NCBI RefSeq assembly: GCF_003403075.1
Contig: NZ_CP031557.1
Span: 3,720,001 to 3,784,000, forward strand
Length of the DNA stretch: 64,000 nucleotides
Source of the DNA: Flavobacterium psychrotrophum
GTDB lineage: Bacteria > Bacteroidota > Bacteroidia > Flavobacteriales > Flavobacteriaceae
Direction: 5' to 3'
Below the pieces are notes generated by a model, which saw only the letters and a program-made list of their open reading frames with translations, was not told the origin of the DNA and did not search any database. Position numbers and translations under genes: made by a program. Position 1 is the first letter of the stretch; each line of letters opens with the position of its first letter. Below, in pieces: positions 31,310 through 40,673 of the stretch.

Positions 31310-32275
31310 ATGAACCGACGCCTCTTTATAAAAAATACTGCCACAGCGGGTTTTGCCTTACACTTTTTAGGCAGTAAATTTATTCCTGATATTTTTTCTG
31401 TGGATGATACCTCAAAACCATTTTTTAAACTTTCGCTTGCGCAATGGTCTTTGCACGATGCTATTTTTTCCGGCAGGCTGGATGCACTCGATTTCCCAAA
31501 GAAAGCAAAGCAACTGGGCTTCGGGGCTGTAGAATATGTGTCGCAGTTTTACAACAAACAGGCCGAAGATGCCACAGCTTTCAAAAAGCTTATAGGCGAA
31601 CTCAAAACCCAGAGTAACAGCGAGGGCGTGCGCAATGTACTTATTATGGTAGATGGCGAAGGAGCTTTGGCAGCCGCCGATGAAATTGAACGTAACCATG
31701 CCGTAGCTAACCACCGCAAATGGGTAGATGCCGCTGCCACATTGGGTTGCCACAGCATACGCGTTAATCTTTATGGTGGGCCTGAGCATGACACAGCAGC
31801 CTGGAAAACAGCATCTGCCGACGGGCTCACAAAATTGTGTACCTATGCCGCTACCCAAAAACTAAATGTAATTGTTGAGAACCACGGTGGCCTGAGCAGC
31901 AATGCTGCCCTACTGAGCGATGTGATGCAGCTGGTAAACCTTAAGAACTGTGGTACCCTGCCAGACTTTGGTAACTTTTGCATTCAGCGTCAAGATAATG
32001 GTACGTCATCAAACGCCTGTATTAATGAATACGACCGCTACAAGGGCGTTACAGAGATGATGCCGTTTGCAAAGGGTGTTAGTGCTAAGAGTTATGATTT
32101 TGACAGCACTGGAAATGAAACTACTATAGATTACCTGCGGATGCTGAAAATAGTTAAGTCATCGGGGTATACCGGGCATATTGGCATTGAGTATGAGGGG
32201 CAAAGACTTGGTGAAGAAGAGGGGATTATAGCTACAAGGGAGCTGCTGATGAGGGTAGCTAAAGAGATTAAATAA
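31310..32275 (+). CDS. Sugar phosphate isomerase/epimerase family protein (TIM barrel), exported
   Basis: 321 residues from ATG 31310; this start yields a twin-arginine-like leader (MNRRLFIKNTATAGFALHF). The barrel shows the AP-endonuclease-2/xylose-isomerase pattern: KAKQLGFGAVEYVSQFY, CHSIRVNLYGGPEHD, LNVIVENHGGLSSN and TGHIGIEYEGQ, with metal ligands typical of the family. It probably isomerises or epimerises a keto sugar in the periplasm after Tat export. It is divergent from the Gfo/Idh enzyme, and the two may process one substrate. Confidence 0.88.
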   Translation: MNRRLFIKNTATAGFALHFLGSKFIPDIFSVDDTSKPFFKLSLAQWSLHDAIFSGRLDALDFPKKAKQLGFGAVEYVSQFYNKQAEDATAFKKLIGELKTQSNSEGVRNVLIMVDGEGALAAADEIERNHAVANHRKWVDAAATLGCHSIRVNLYGGPEHDTAAWKTASADGLTKLCTYAATQKLNVIVENHGGLSSNAALLSDVMQLVNLKNCGTLPDFGNFCIQRQDNGTSSNACINEYDRYKGVTEMMPFAKGVSAKSYDFDSTGNETTIDYLRMLKIVKSSGYTGHIGIEYEGQRLGEEEGIIATRELLMRVAKEIK

Positions 32276-32283
32276 TACACAAA

Positions 32284-32484
32284 ATGAGGTACGTAATTGC
32301 ATTCTTTTTTCCGTGGCTGTCATTGTTCTTCCAGGGAAAAATACTTAGCGGCATCATTTGCCTTATACTCCAGATAACAATTATCGGTTGGATCCCCGCA
32401 TTTATATGGGCGGTAACATCACTTAACCGCATGTATGCCGACAGGAGAACCAGCAAAATAATAAGGGCAATGAAAAGAGGATAA
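32284..32484 (+). CDS. Pmp3/YqaE-like small membrane protein
   Basis: 66 residues with two membrane helices: MRYVIAFFFPWLSLFFQG and IICLILQITIIGWIPAFIWAV. The LQITIIGWIPAxIWA block is the Pmp3/UPF0057 signature. These proteolipids affect membrane potential and salt tolerance in other organisms. A basic tail (MYADRRTSKIIRAMKRG) follows. The start is 8 bases after the isomerase stop, so it is probably cotranscribed with it. Confidence 0.85.
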   Translation: MRYVIAFFFPWLSLFFQGKILSGIICLILQITIIGWIPAFIWAVTSLNRMYADRRTSKIIRAMKRG

Positions 32485-32550
32485 GGCTTTAGGTCAGGGT
32501 AATGATTGCGGGCTGGTATGCAATTATATGAAAGTCAATAGTCGAACAAC

Positions 32551-33063
32551 CTAATACTTGTCTACTTCGTGCAGGCTTACAATTTGGTCGCCCATAAACC
32601 AGCGTCCTTTAAACTGTATGGCCTTAGGCACTACAAAGGCATATTTTACGCCACCCGATGTAAAATAGAGTGATATGAACTTATTATATACCGCACCTAT
32701 TTTCTTTTTATTCTGCATAATCTCAATGTCGTTATCAACCATATCGCTGCCGGTTATCTTAATGTCGTTTACATTGAGACCAAACTCTTTTATGGCTTTC
32801 TGGAAAAGCTCAAAACCATATACTGCCCCGGCCAGTCCTTTTGGATAGCAACGGGTAACCACATCTTTAGGAAACACCTTTTTTTTATCGCTTACCTTAA
32901 AGTATGTGGTAAGTATAGACTCTGACGGATACATGCGCTTAAAGCCGTTAAGGTCATTTTTAATACACGCCGTAAAAACCCTGCGTGCCAGTTCTTCTCC
33001 CGTTTTTTGCGCGAAGAGGCCCAGGGGTAACAATATAAGTAACAGCAGGTAAACCGTTTTCAT
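32551..33063 (-). CDS. Hypothetical exported protein
   Basis: 170 residues. Signal peptide ends LGLFAQ. The mature part begins with a helix (TGEELARRVFTACIKNDLNGFKRMYPS) and continues with alternating strands ending FKGRWFMGDQIVSLHE, a layout like the NTF2/SnoaL group of small secreted proteins, without catalytic residues I can name. It follows the DUF6029 gene in the same direction beyond a terminator, so it is probably a separate unit. Function unknown. Confidence 0.75.
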   Translation of the reverse strand: MKTVYLLLLILLPLGLFAQKTGEELARRVFTACIKNDLNGFKRMYPSESILTTYFKVSDKKKVFPKDVVTRCYPKGLAGAVYGFELFQKAIKEFGLNVNDIKITGSDMVDNDIEIMQNKKKIGAVYNKFISLYFTSGGVKYAFVVPKAIQFKGRWFMGDQIVSLHEVDKY

Positions 33064-33131
33064 GTTTGTATATTTTTGGCTTAATACAAAACGTTGTACT
33101 TTTTAAAACATTGTTACTGCAAGTTAATAAA

Positions 33132-33164
33132 AAAATCCCGGTGCCTGCAAGCTCCCGGGATTTT
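33132..33164 (-). terminator. Terminator after the DUF6029 gene
   Basis: AAAATCCCGG / CCGGGATTTT with a 13-base loop and flanking A/T runs. Confidence 0.8.
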
Positions 33165-33192
33165 CGTGTATTGTTCTTAACAGAAAACTGTT

Positions 33193-34905
33193 TTAAAATG
33201 CAGTGCTTATTTGTAACGATACACCGGTACTTTCGGGCACATAACGGCACACACCACCCACACAAACAAGCCCACCCCTTTGGCGGCCATAATTTGCGGC
33301 AATGCGCGTTGCACCTATACGGTAGGCACCGCCCACGTTATAGTAATGTATCTGCTTATTAGGGTCGTCATTACCATAGTTATAAATATCCCATACATAA
33401 AAAGAGTATTTATCGTCTATATTAAGCTCTAGAGTAGCACCAGCCCAGTTCTTTTTATCGGCATCGGCCCACATGTGCTCTGCCTCCAGGCGTATCGACC
33501 TGTTTGGTGTAAAGTTATAAGTAGCCTCACCGGTAACAATGTTGGTATTAACCTTATCGCCACCTTCTATCCAGGCCTTATTATAAAACTGCCTCATGTA
33601 GTAAAATGCCGTATGCCAGCTTTCGCTAAACTGTTTGCGCACCTCTACGTTATAATCAGAAAAATATTTTTCACCTACACCAAAAAGCTTAGTATCATAA
33701 TATGCGGGGCTAAGGCGGTAAGTACCCGCAAGGTTGTACCAGCTACTAAGGTTAGCGGCCAGTTTAGTACCATACTTGCCCCCCAGCGGTGTATCTTTTG
33801 CAAAGTCATAAAACAGGTCTATCTGTCCGCCGGTTTCACCCGCTTTTAATATGCTGGTGGTGCTAAAATCTACTTTGCTTTGCGCCTGGTAAACATAAAT
33901 GTTAGCCAGGTTACTGTGGTGTTGTTTAGTAAGTGCCGGTGTAAAGTTAATTACCCTGTCGTTATAGTTAAGGCTTGATGAGTTAATGTCGTAAGACACG
34001 GGTTCTCGCTCGCTCAAAAATTTAAAATTCTCTGTACGGCGTAGTGTAGCATCTATACCAAGTCCTTCTTTAGAATAGCCAAAATTAAGCAAGATGGCAT
34101 TGCCGGGTTTAATAAAACCGGGGTCTATAAGGTTTTGCACATTAAGCACACCATCTTTTTGCTTATAATCATACTCTCCGCTCAGGTAAAATGAATTGTG
34201 TATAAAGTTAAACCTTGCTCCCACAGCATTAGTCAGGGCATCAAAGCCTGCAATACTTTCGGGAAGTTTCTCATAACGCCCTATATAACTTGCGCCAAAA
34301 GAAAGGTCTGACACTTCAAACTTAAACAGTTTACTAAGGTTGAAGTCAGAGTCAAAACCATAAATATCGCCACGGGCTACATCAAAACCGGTACGCTGGC
34401 GGCCATATAATGCGGTAAACCTTACATTATCGCTGGGACGGTAAACAATTCTGCCACCACGTAGCGCAGTATTTATACCCAGGGCGCGGTCTTCCCACGC
34501 GCGAAACAGCATACCGCTGCCAAACTGCTCATAAAAATAGCCACCGGTAATTTCAAATTTATCCGTTTTATAAGCGGCATACCATGTACCTACATTAGTG
34601 CCCTTAAAACCGGGATTGTAGTTAAGCAATGCGTTAGGCTCATAAGCTTCGCCCTGCACACCCGCGCTAAAGCCTTTATACTGGTAGTTTACAAGCAGGT
34701 AGCTGTTAGACCTGATGGGCTTACCATTTATAGGATCAGTATCCTGGTTTACGCCCGTGCCTTTATCATTAAGGTACCATTGCGAGTTACTTTCAAAACC
34801 GCCATATACACGGCCATAATCTTTTTTCTCAGGTATAGAATCGGTTTCCTGTGCAAACAGTGGTGCTACAGCAAACATTGGCAGCAGCCATAATAGTTTT
34901 TTCAT
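33193..34905 (-). CDS. DUF6029 family outer-membrane beta-barrel protein
   Basis: 570 residues from ATG 34905 (the preceding TTG codon is also open). Signal peptide ends APLFAQ. The body is a long series of amphipathic strands (YGRVYGGFESNSQWYLN, FRAWEDRALGINTALRGGRI, RIAANYGRQRGG) with a C-terminal aromatic residue (LQISTAF), typical of a porin-like barrel. The family is Bacteroidota-specific and uncharacterised. The start lies 4 bases after the stop of the TlpA-like gene, and the pair is divergent from an exported thioredoxin-T9SS protein. A role in envelope redox folding is inferred from context only. Confidence 0.85.
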   Translation of the reverse strand: MKKLLWLLPMFAVAPLFAQETDSIPEKKDYGRVYGGFESNSQWYLNDKGTGVNQDTDPINGKPIRSNSYLLVNYQYKGFSAGVQGEAYEPNALLNYNPGFKGTNVGTWYAAYKTDKFEITGGYFYEQFGSGMLFRAWEDRALGINTALRGGRIVYRPSDNVRFTALYGRQRTGFDVARGDIYGFDSDFNLSKLFKFEVSDLSFGASYIGRYEKLPESIAGFDALTNAVGARFNFIHNSFYLSGEYDYKQKDGVLNVQNLIDPGFIKPGNAILLNFGYSKEGLGIDATLRRTENFKFLSEREPVSYDINSSSLNYNDRVINFTPALTKQHHSNLANIYVYQAQSKVDFSTTSILKAGETGGQIDLFYDFAKDTPLGGKYGTKLAANLSSWYNLAGTYRLSPAYYDTKLFGVGEKYFSDYNVEVRKQFSESWHTAFYYMRQFYNKAWIEGGDKVNTNIVTGEATYNFTPNRSIRLEAEHMWADADKKNWAGATLELNIDDKYSFYVWDIYNYGNDDPNKQIHYYNVGGAYRIGATRIAANYGRQRGGLVCVGGVCRYVPESTGVSLQISTAF

Positions 34906-34909
34906 CAAA

Positions 34910-35386
34910 TTAAAGCTGCTTCAGTTTTTCATAAAGTTCATTTTCAGCACCCTGGCTATAGCCATTGTGTATGTACACCACTTTTTTATTTTTAACTACT
35001 ATGGTGTAGGGTACATTAGCTATTGCCAGCGCCCTTTTTAGGTCCTGGTTAGCATCCAGTAACACTTCATAAGGCCATTTTTTGCCATTTAGCAGTGGCT
35101 TTACCCTTTTTTGTGTGCGTGCGTCATCTATAGATATGGCTACAACCTCCATATTAAGTTCTTTGCTCCATTCGGCATAATGCTCGTTAATAGCATCAAG
35201 CTCATTAATACAGGGCACACACCAGGTAGCCCAGAATGAAAACACATACAGCTTGTCTTTCTCAGCAAAGTCTGTCTTTACGTTATAGCTTTTATTACTA
35301 ACAGATTTGATAGAAACGTTAGGCATTTCTTTTTGGGCATAAGCACCTGCAGAAATCAGGAGCAGCAACATTAAAAGCTTTTTCAT
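34910..35386 (-). CDS. TlpA-like exported thioredoxin-fold protein
   Basis: 158 residues from ATG 35386, chosen for the signal peptide (LLLLISAGAYAQ). The active site is FWATWCVPCINEL (C56, C59). FYxxxATWC, NVPYTIVVKNKKVVYIHNG (cis-Pro loop) and GAENELYEKLKQL are all as in the TlpA/ResA group. It probably reduces or isomerises disulfides in periplasmic proteins. It precedes DUF6029 in an operon and faces two more CxxC proteins across the divergent promoter region (35387-35663, an AT-rich stretch with no ORF). Confidence 0.9.
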   Translation of the reverse strand: MKKLLMLLLLISAGAYAQKEMPNVSIKSVSNKSYNVKTDFAEKDKLYVFSFWATWCVPCINELDAINEHYAEWSKELNMEVVAISIDDARTQKRVKPLLNGKKWPYEVLLDANQDLKRALAIANVPYTIVVKNKKVVYIHNGYSQGAENELYEKLKQL

Positions 35387-35663
35387 GAGGGTAAAAATTT
35401 GAATAAAATTGTCGTGTCGCAATATTAAAAAAAATTTAAGGTAAATTCCCTATAAAGTATAAAAAATGATACCCTATCGAACATATAGATTTATAGAAAT
35501 CACAATTTTAACAATAAATCATTAATATTTAATCAACTTTTCGCGCAAAACCCTAATAATAACATCTTCAATAAACATTTTTACTTATTTTTTTTCACTT
35601 AACATTTTTTTTACATAATTTTCGACTCTATTCGAAAAAAACAACATAAAAAACTAAGGGTAC

Positions 35664-37157
35664 ATGAAAAGAACTTTACTATCAGGCTTACTATTATTTG
35701 CTGCCGGCATAGCAAACGCACAGCTTGCAGATGGCAGTGCCGCACCGGACTTTACGGTTAACGACATCAATGGGGTATCGCGCAGCCTTTATGCCGATTA
35801 CCTAAATCAGGGAAAAACTGTAATTATTGACATTTCGGCAACGTGGTGTGGCCCGTGCTGGAACTACCATAACAGCCATGCCCTTGAAGATATGTACCAG
35901 GCTTATGGAGCAGACGGATCTAATGAGGTAGCAATATTGTTTATTGAAGGAGACAGGACTACATCTGTACAAAGTTTATATGGCACAAACGCCGCTTCAG
36001 ACACAAGTACTACACAGGGTAACTGGGTAGCAAACACACCTTACCCCATTATTGACGATGGTACAGGAGCAATTGCAAGAGCATATAGTGTCCCATATTT
36101 CCCTACAGTATATAAAATATGCCCGGATGGTACTACCAAGCTAATGAACCCTACAGGCGTAGGAGCACCTAGCGCGGCTACCTTAAAAACGAGCATTAAC
36201 AGCACCTGCCAAACGCTTACGGGCTTATCTGACTACCCTGTAGTAGCAGAGGCTAATGACCTTAGGCTTTGTGAACCAAACGGTGTAATGAAAGTAAAAA
36301 TAAAAAACTATGGTGCTAACAGGATTACGGCTGCCACAGCAGTAATTGAACAAAATGGCGCGGTAGTAGCTACAAAAGAATATACAGGAAACCTGTCGCA
36401 GTTTAGCACTTCAACCATTACATTTAACGCTGCCGACTTTAACCCCAGCCTGCCGTATGTAGCTAAAATTTCGAATGTTAACACCGTTGCACCACACAGT
36501 GTTAGCCTTGCGCAAAAAGAGTTTAACGTTATAGTAGGCCATGAAACCGGAAACCGTATAGAGGTAAGAGTATATACAGACAGTTATCCGAAAGAAATAA
36601 AATGGGATATAAAGAATAGTGCAAATGTTATTGTAGCTTCTGGCGGGCCTTACCTTGGTGCAACGGGCAGTGCAGCGGGCGGTGCAGATGCTAATACAAT
36701 AAAAACATCAACCTTTGAAATTCCTGAAGGAACAATTGATTGTTACAAACTTACACTTACTGATACTTATGGCGATGGCTGGGCTCTTGGCTCGCAAGAA
36801 TTTAAGGGTATAAGGCTTTACAACAATGGCAATCTTATAGACGAATTTGCCGCAGATCACGGATTTGCATCTGAACCTATAAATGCTGCATTTAAAACAA
36901 ATGGCACACTTAGTACAGTAAGAAACGAGCAGGTTAAATTTGCTCTATACCCTAACCCTACTACAGGCATACTAAATATAAGCACTACCGAGAATGTAAG
37001 CATTAGCATTGCAGATATTACAGGAAAAACAGTGTACAGCGCCGGCAACCTTGTTAACGGAAGCAGCATTAACCTGAGCAACCTTCAAAAAGGTATTTAT
37101 ATAGCACAGGTAAAAGGCACTGCTACTAATACAACACAAAAAATAGTGATTGAATAG
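35664..37157 (+). CDS. Exported thioredoxin-fold protein with T9SS sorting domain
   Basis: 497 residues. Signal peptide ends GIANAQ. The N-terminal thioredoxin fold has ISATWCGPCWNYHNSHA (C62, C65) and cis-Pro YFPTVYKICPDG. Middle beta domains follow, one containing CYKLTLTDTYGDGWALG. The last 75 residues are a type A T9SS signal: FALYPNPTTGILNISTT..GIYIAQVKG. It should be secreted across the outer membrane by the type IX system that works with gliding genes. First of three plus-strand exported genes. Confidence 0.9.
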   Translation: MKRTLLSGLLLFAAGIANAQLADGSAAPDFTVNDINGVSRSLYADYLNQGKTVIIDISATWCGPCWNYHNSHALEDMYQAYGADGSNEVAILFIEGDRTTSVQSLYGTNAASDTSTTQGNWVANTPYPIIDDGTGAIARAYSVPYFPTVYKICPDGTTKLMNPTGVGAPSAATLKTSINSTCQTLTGLSDYPVVAEANDLRLCEPNGVMKVKIKNYGANRITAATAVIEQNGAVVATKEYTGNLSQFSTSTITFNAADFNPSLPYVAKISNVNTVAPHSVSLAQKEFNVIVGHETGNRIEVRVYTDSYPKEIKWDIKNSANVIVASGGPYLGATGSAAGGADANTIKTSTFEIPEGTIDCYKLTLTDTYGDGWALGSQEFKGIRLYNNGNLIDEFAADHGFASEPINAAFKTNGTLSTVRNEQVKFALYPNPTTGILNISTTENVSISIADITGKTVYSAGNLVNGSSINLSNLQKGIYIAQVKGTATNTTQKIVIE

Positions 37158-37192
37158 CAACAGCCATTTTAACAAATAAAATTTTACAGAAA

Positions 37193-37231
37193 GCTATCGG
37201 ATGCGGCCCTCTGCCTCCGGTAGCATTTTTT
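37193..37231 (+). terminator. Terminator
   Basis: GCTATCGG / CCGGTAGC with a 16-base GC-rich loop followed by TTTTTTA-type sequence. Confidence 0.65.
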
Positions 37232-37270
37232 ACTTAATACAAATTGCAAATAAATTATTACCACATTAAA

Positions 37271-38017
37271 ATGAAAAAAATTATCCTTATCGCGGCACTG
37301 GCACTAAGTGCCCTTACACAGGCACAACAAATATCAGTAGTAAGGCCGGGCGGCGCAGAACTGCATGATGGCGATACCTTTATTACTAACAGCATTGTTT
37401 CTACAGGCAGTCCTGAAAACAAACTACGTTTTAGGGTTACAAACCTTACCGAAGATGAGCTTAATGTAGGTGTAAAAGTATTAGGTTTTAGCAGCAATGT
37501 AGACGGCTCGCACGTGCAGCTTTGTTTTGACACCTGCCTTTATGAAATTTGGCCTAACCTTATTATACCTGCGGCAACGTTAGATGCAGGCGCAACTACA
37601 CCGTCTACTGACGACCACTTCTGGAATTTTAATGCCGGTACAGATGGCCAGCCGGTAACCTACCATCTTGCTTTTGTAAAAGGCACTAAAAATGAAGACG
37701 GAGATTTTACAGAAACCGAAGAGCTTTTAGACTTTACCTATACATATGACAGTACCGCAAGCATTAACACCCTGGATGGGCTTCAGCAAATGGGCGTTAC
37801 ACTGCAAAATACAGTAATAAAAAATGCGCTTAACATTACCGCTACCCAAAATGCAGGCCTGCAAATACTTGACATTAACGGAAAAGTAGTAAAAACGGCG
37901 AGCGTAAAAACAGGAGCCCAGGCAGTAGACCTTTCAGCATTTACAACAGGTGTTTACTTTGCACGTTTTACAACGGCAGCAAATAAAACTGCTACCGTTA
38001 AGATCGTTAAAAACTAA
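37271..38017 (+). CDS. Exported protein with T9SS sorting domain
   Basis: 248 residues from ATG 37271 (signal LALSALTQAQ). The mature domain (VRPGGAELHDGDTFI, LRFRVTNLTEDELNVGVKV, YHLAFVKGTKNEDG) is a beta-sandwich of the kind found with Omp28-like proteins, with one Cys pair (LCFDTCLYE). The last 70 residues form a T9SS-type sorting domain (LQILDINGKVVKTA, TGVYFARFTTAAN, TATVKIVKN). Secreted or surface; function unknown. It is between two CxxC proteins in the same direction. Confidence 0.85.
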   Translation: MKKIILIAALALSALTQAQQISVVRPGGAELHDGDTFITNSIVSTGSPENKLRFRVTNLTEDELNVGVKVLGFSSNVDGSHVQLCFDTCLYEIWPNLIIPAATLDAGATTPSTDDHFWNFNAGTDGQPVTYHLAFVKGTKNEDGDFTETEELLDFTYTYDSTASINTLDGLQQMGVTLQNTVIKNALNITATQNAGLQILDINGKVVKTASVKTGAQAVDLSAFTTGVYFARFTTAANKTATVKIVKN

Positions 38018-38067
38018 GTAACGGATATTTTATAAAGATGCCGCTGTTATAGCGGTAAATAAGATAC

Positions 38068-39126
38068 ATGAAAATGAAAAAAATATTCGCGCCGGTATTT
38101 GCTTTTGTACTGTTACTGGCAGGTTGCGCATCAGATTATGAAGTGCTGCAGTCTTACGATTCGGTTATCCTTACGGCAGACAGTTCTAATAAACTGGCCG
38201 GGCAAACCATAACTTTTACGGTAAAGGATAATAATGGTACAGACCACACTGCCGACGCGCACTTTTTTGTAGATGGCGAAGAAATAAGTACCAATACACT
38301 AACATCAGACAAGCTACAGTCTTATGAAGTTAAAGCCACTTATGGCAGCCTGGACTCTGAACCGCTTACGGTAACCTTTGGCGATGGTAGCGAGCTTAAC
38401 TACCGTAAACGCCTTTTGATAGAAGATTATACCGGTACCTGGTGTGGTTACTGTACCCGTGTGGCCTGGGCTATAGAGCTTGTAAGGGCACAAAGCGATA
38501 ATGTAGTACCTGTAGCCATACACAGGCCAAGCAGCAACCCTACCAGTGCTAACTACGACCCTTATAACTATGATGCAAGTGTGTTAGAAAACACCCTAAG
38601 TGCGGTAGGATATCCTAAAGGCTACCTTAACCGCCGCACCCGTTGGTCTAACCCAGAGCCTAACAATGTAGCGCAGGCCATAGCCCTTACCCAGGGCGAA
38701 AACCCAAAGTTGGGTCTTGCACTTAACCCTGTAGTAAAAGATGGCAACATTACAATTGATGTAAGCGCTCAGTTTAGCCGCGACTTTACAGGCCTTAAAT
38801 TAGTGGTCTATGTGCTAGAGAACGGACTTATTTATGAGCAGCATAACTATACCGATTTTTATAATGGGGTAGATGTTATAGAAGACTGGCAACACAACCA
38901 CGTTTTGCGTGCCTGCCTTACAGATATTATGGGCGATGCAATAAGCAGCGACCAGACAGCTATTTACAAAACCTTTACACGCAGCTTTAACACTGCCATA
39001 CCAGCTAATGTTGCAAATAGCGCAAACCTTGAATTTGTTGCCTTTATAGTAGGCGAAAATGGCAGGGTCATAAATGTACGCAGTGCACATGCCGGCGATA
39101 CACAGGAATTTGAAATTCTACAATAA
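38068..39126 (+). CDS. Omp28-related lipoprotein with CxxC
   Basis: 352 residues. Lipoprotein signal ends LLLAGC (C20). An Ig-like domain (about 25-110) is followed by an Omp28-type thioredoxin-fold domain: IEDYTGTWCGYCTRVAWAIE (C126, C129) and VPVAIHRPSS. Omp28 was named from a Porphyromonas outer-membrane adhesin. The protein continues to a beta-rich C-terminus with no T9SS signal. A small CCGCT..AGCGG hairpin (38041-38055) sits between it and the previous gene. Probably surface-exposed and cotranscribed with it. Confidence 0.88.
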   Translation: MKMKKIFAPVFAFVLLLAGCASDYEVLQSYDSVILTADSSNKLAGQTITFTVKDNNGTDHTADAHFFVDGEEISTNTLTSDKLQSYEVKATYGSLDSEPLTVTFGDGSELNYRKRLLIEDYTGTWCGYCTRVAWAIELVRAQSDNVVPVAIHRPSSNPTSANYDPYNYDASVLENTLSAVGYPKGYLNRRTRWSNPEPNNVAQAIALTQGENPKLGLALNPVVKDGNITIDVSAQFSRDFTGLKLVVYVLENGLIYEQHNYTDFYNGVDVIEDWQHNHVLRACLTDIMGDAISSDQTAIYKTFTRSFNTAIPANVANSANLEFVAFIVGENGRVINVRSAHAGDTQEFEILQ

Positions 39127-39144
39127 CCTTAGTTTTTTAATAGT

Positions 39145-39171
39145 AAGCCGCCCTTTTAGGGCGGCTTTTTT
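39145..39171 (+). terminator. Terminator of the exported-protein genes
   Basis: AAGCCGCCCT / AGGGCGGCTT with a three-base loop and a T run. Confidence 0.9.
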
Positions 39172-39195
39172 GTTTACAGGCTCTTGATATTTGCA

Positions 39196-39482
39196 AAAAA
39201 CAGGTATTTCCACCTGTTTTTAAAAGGTCTTATTTCTAAATATTTGCACATGTTTAATATGAGCCTACCCTTTATAAATAACCGGGCAGGTAAAAAAACA
39301 CCATAGCTACAGATTTTAAAGAGAGTGGCAGGTTGGGGCTATTATGGGAATGCAAAAAATCCCCATTAATGGGGATTGACACAGGTAGCCCTGCTTGCTA
39401 TCTTGCACCCAGTAAAACCAACGAACCAATCGACAATTTTAGAATATAAATCCTGAGAGGCGTCCTGCCTTTCGGGATTTTT
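39196..39482. other. Highly structured intergenic region, possible non-coding RNA
   Basis: The gap 39127-39481 holds no convincing ORF but has three near-perfect hairpins: AAAAACAGGT / ACCTGTTTTT (39196-39221), the uninterrupted 20-base palindrome 39358-39377 centred on CCCCATTAATGGGG, and AAATCCTGAGAGGC / GCCTTTCGGGATTT (39449-39482), the last being the terminator of the minus-strand gene. GGGGCTA (near 39335) and TAGCCCT (near 39387) could pair around the palindrome, giving a long branched structure. No exact TAnnTTTG box precedes it. Confidence 0.35.
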
Positions 39483-40204
39483 TATTTGTTGTAGTACGGG
39501 CTGTTCCAGATGTTGACATTAAAGTTCTTGCCTTTCCAAAAGCAATAATAGAGCGCTATGCCACAAAACGATTTAAATGTAAACAAAAAAGCCATTGCCA
39601 TAAACTGTCCGGTTTGCGTACCATAAAAAAAGAGTTTTGTTATAAGCAGCGTAAATAAAATGCTTACAAAAAGCAGGAACAACAACAATGTACCAAAGCT
39701 ACGCATGGGGCTTACCATAATTTTACGCAGCGGATGCAGGTCATTTCCCCACTTGTGTACCAGGTAATAATAGCCGTTACCTATGGGTGCGAACAGTAAC
39801 GGATCGTCATAATTTTCAAGATGAAACTGTTTAGAGGGTGCCACGATCATAAAGCCGCCAAGCTTTGTTTTATGATTTTTTTGTAGCTGATTTATTTTAG
39901 AAATCGCTTCTTCCGGTATTATGCTTTTATAAAGGTGGGTGCTTAAAAACCTAAGCCGATAATCAATACAAACGGCGCGTATCTGGTCAATATGAAAAAT
40001 ACGGTTGGTTTCGAGCAGGTCAAAATTAAAGGTATTGGCACCAGTATCGGGGCTGCTCTGCGCAAGACTTTTCTTTATCGCGCGGCGTTCCGTTTCATTT
40101 TTTTCAAGTATTGCCCGCACTTCACGCAGTAGCGCTGCTTCGGCTATATCATGCTGCCGCTTTTGCATCAGGGCATCAAACAGGCTTTTGTTTCCCCATA
40201 ACAT
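39482..40204 (-). CDS. Membrane protein of unknown function
   Basis: 240 residues. A long charged N-terminal part (EAALLREVRAILEKNETERRAIKKSL, coiled-coil-like) leads to a soluble domain with GGFMIVAPSKQFHLEN and APIGNGYYYLVHKWGNDLHPLRK. Two membrane helices follow at about 172-195 and 200-222, with a cytoplasmic tail. I recall similar proteins throughout flavobacteria, without assigned function. Single gene; it ends in a terminator that overlaps its stop. Confidence 0.75.
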   Translation of the reverse strand: MLWGNKSLFDALMQKRQHDIAEAALLREVRAILEKNETERRAIKKSLAQSSPDTGANTFNFDLLETNRIFHIDQIRAVCIDYRLRFLSTHLYKSIIPEEAISKINQLQKNHKTKLGGFMIVAPSKQFHLENYDDPLLFAPIGNGYYYLVHKWGNDLHPLRKIMVSPMRSFGTLLLFLLFVSILFTLLITKLFFYGTQTGQFMAMAFLFTFKSFCGIALYYCFWKGKNFNVNIWNSPYYNK

Positions 40205-40300
40205 ACCATTGCCATTTTAAGGTTCAGTTTATTAAAATTAATAAATTATAAAATGCAACGTATCAGGGGCTGCGTTAAAAGTTACTAGGTTTTTAAAGCA

Positions 40301-40410
40301 ATGTCATACTGAGCGCAGCCTTCCTCTCGACAAATAAATAGGTCAGTGTGGATAAACCGCATCCGGGTAGCGTCTTCAAGACCATCGCTCAGTAACCACA
40401 TATGTCATAA
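40301..40410. repeat. Degenerate dispersed repeat, GTCATACTGAGC type
   Basis: ATGTCATACTGAGCGCAGCC at the left; the inner ACTGAGCG is inverted as CGCTCAGT at 40386-40393, and the right end reads TATGTCAT. A decayed relative of the elements at 4305 and 12714. It fills the gap between 40204 and the toxin-antitoxin pair. Confidence 0.5.
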
Positions 40411-40466
40411 AACTTCAACTTCTGACATTAATCTAAAATTTATATCTTTATAGAAACTTTGGCGCC

Positions 40467-40673
40467 ATGAATGTGAAAGACCTCAACAAATATAGCAACG
40501 CAGAAAAAATAATTTTGGCTGAAGAGCTTTGGGACAGTGTCTCAAAAAAAGATATTAGTGTACCTGATGACACTAAAAAAGAGCTGGATATACGACTTAA
40601 AAATCTTGAAGAAGGTAAGAGTAAATTATATTCGTGGAGTGAAGTCAAGGCACATATGAAAAAGCTACGGTAA
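40467..40673 (+). CDS. Antitoxin of a type II system (addiction module component)
   Basis: 68 residues: MNVKDLNKYSNAEKIILAEELWDSV is the usual opening of the short helical 'putative addiction module component' family, and the tail is charged (KLYSWSEVKAHMKKLR). It should bind and neutralise the adjacent toxin. Stop and toxin start overlap by one base (TAATG), so translation is coupled. Confidence 0.88.
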   Translation: MNVKDLNKYSNAEKIILAEELWDSVSKKDISVPDDTKKELDIRLKNLEEGKSKLYSWSEVKAHMKKLR

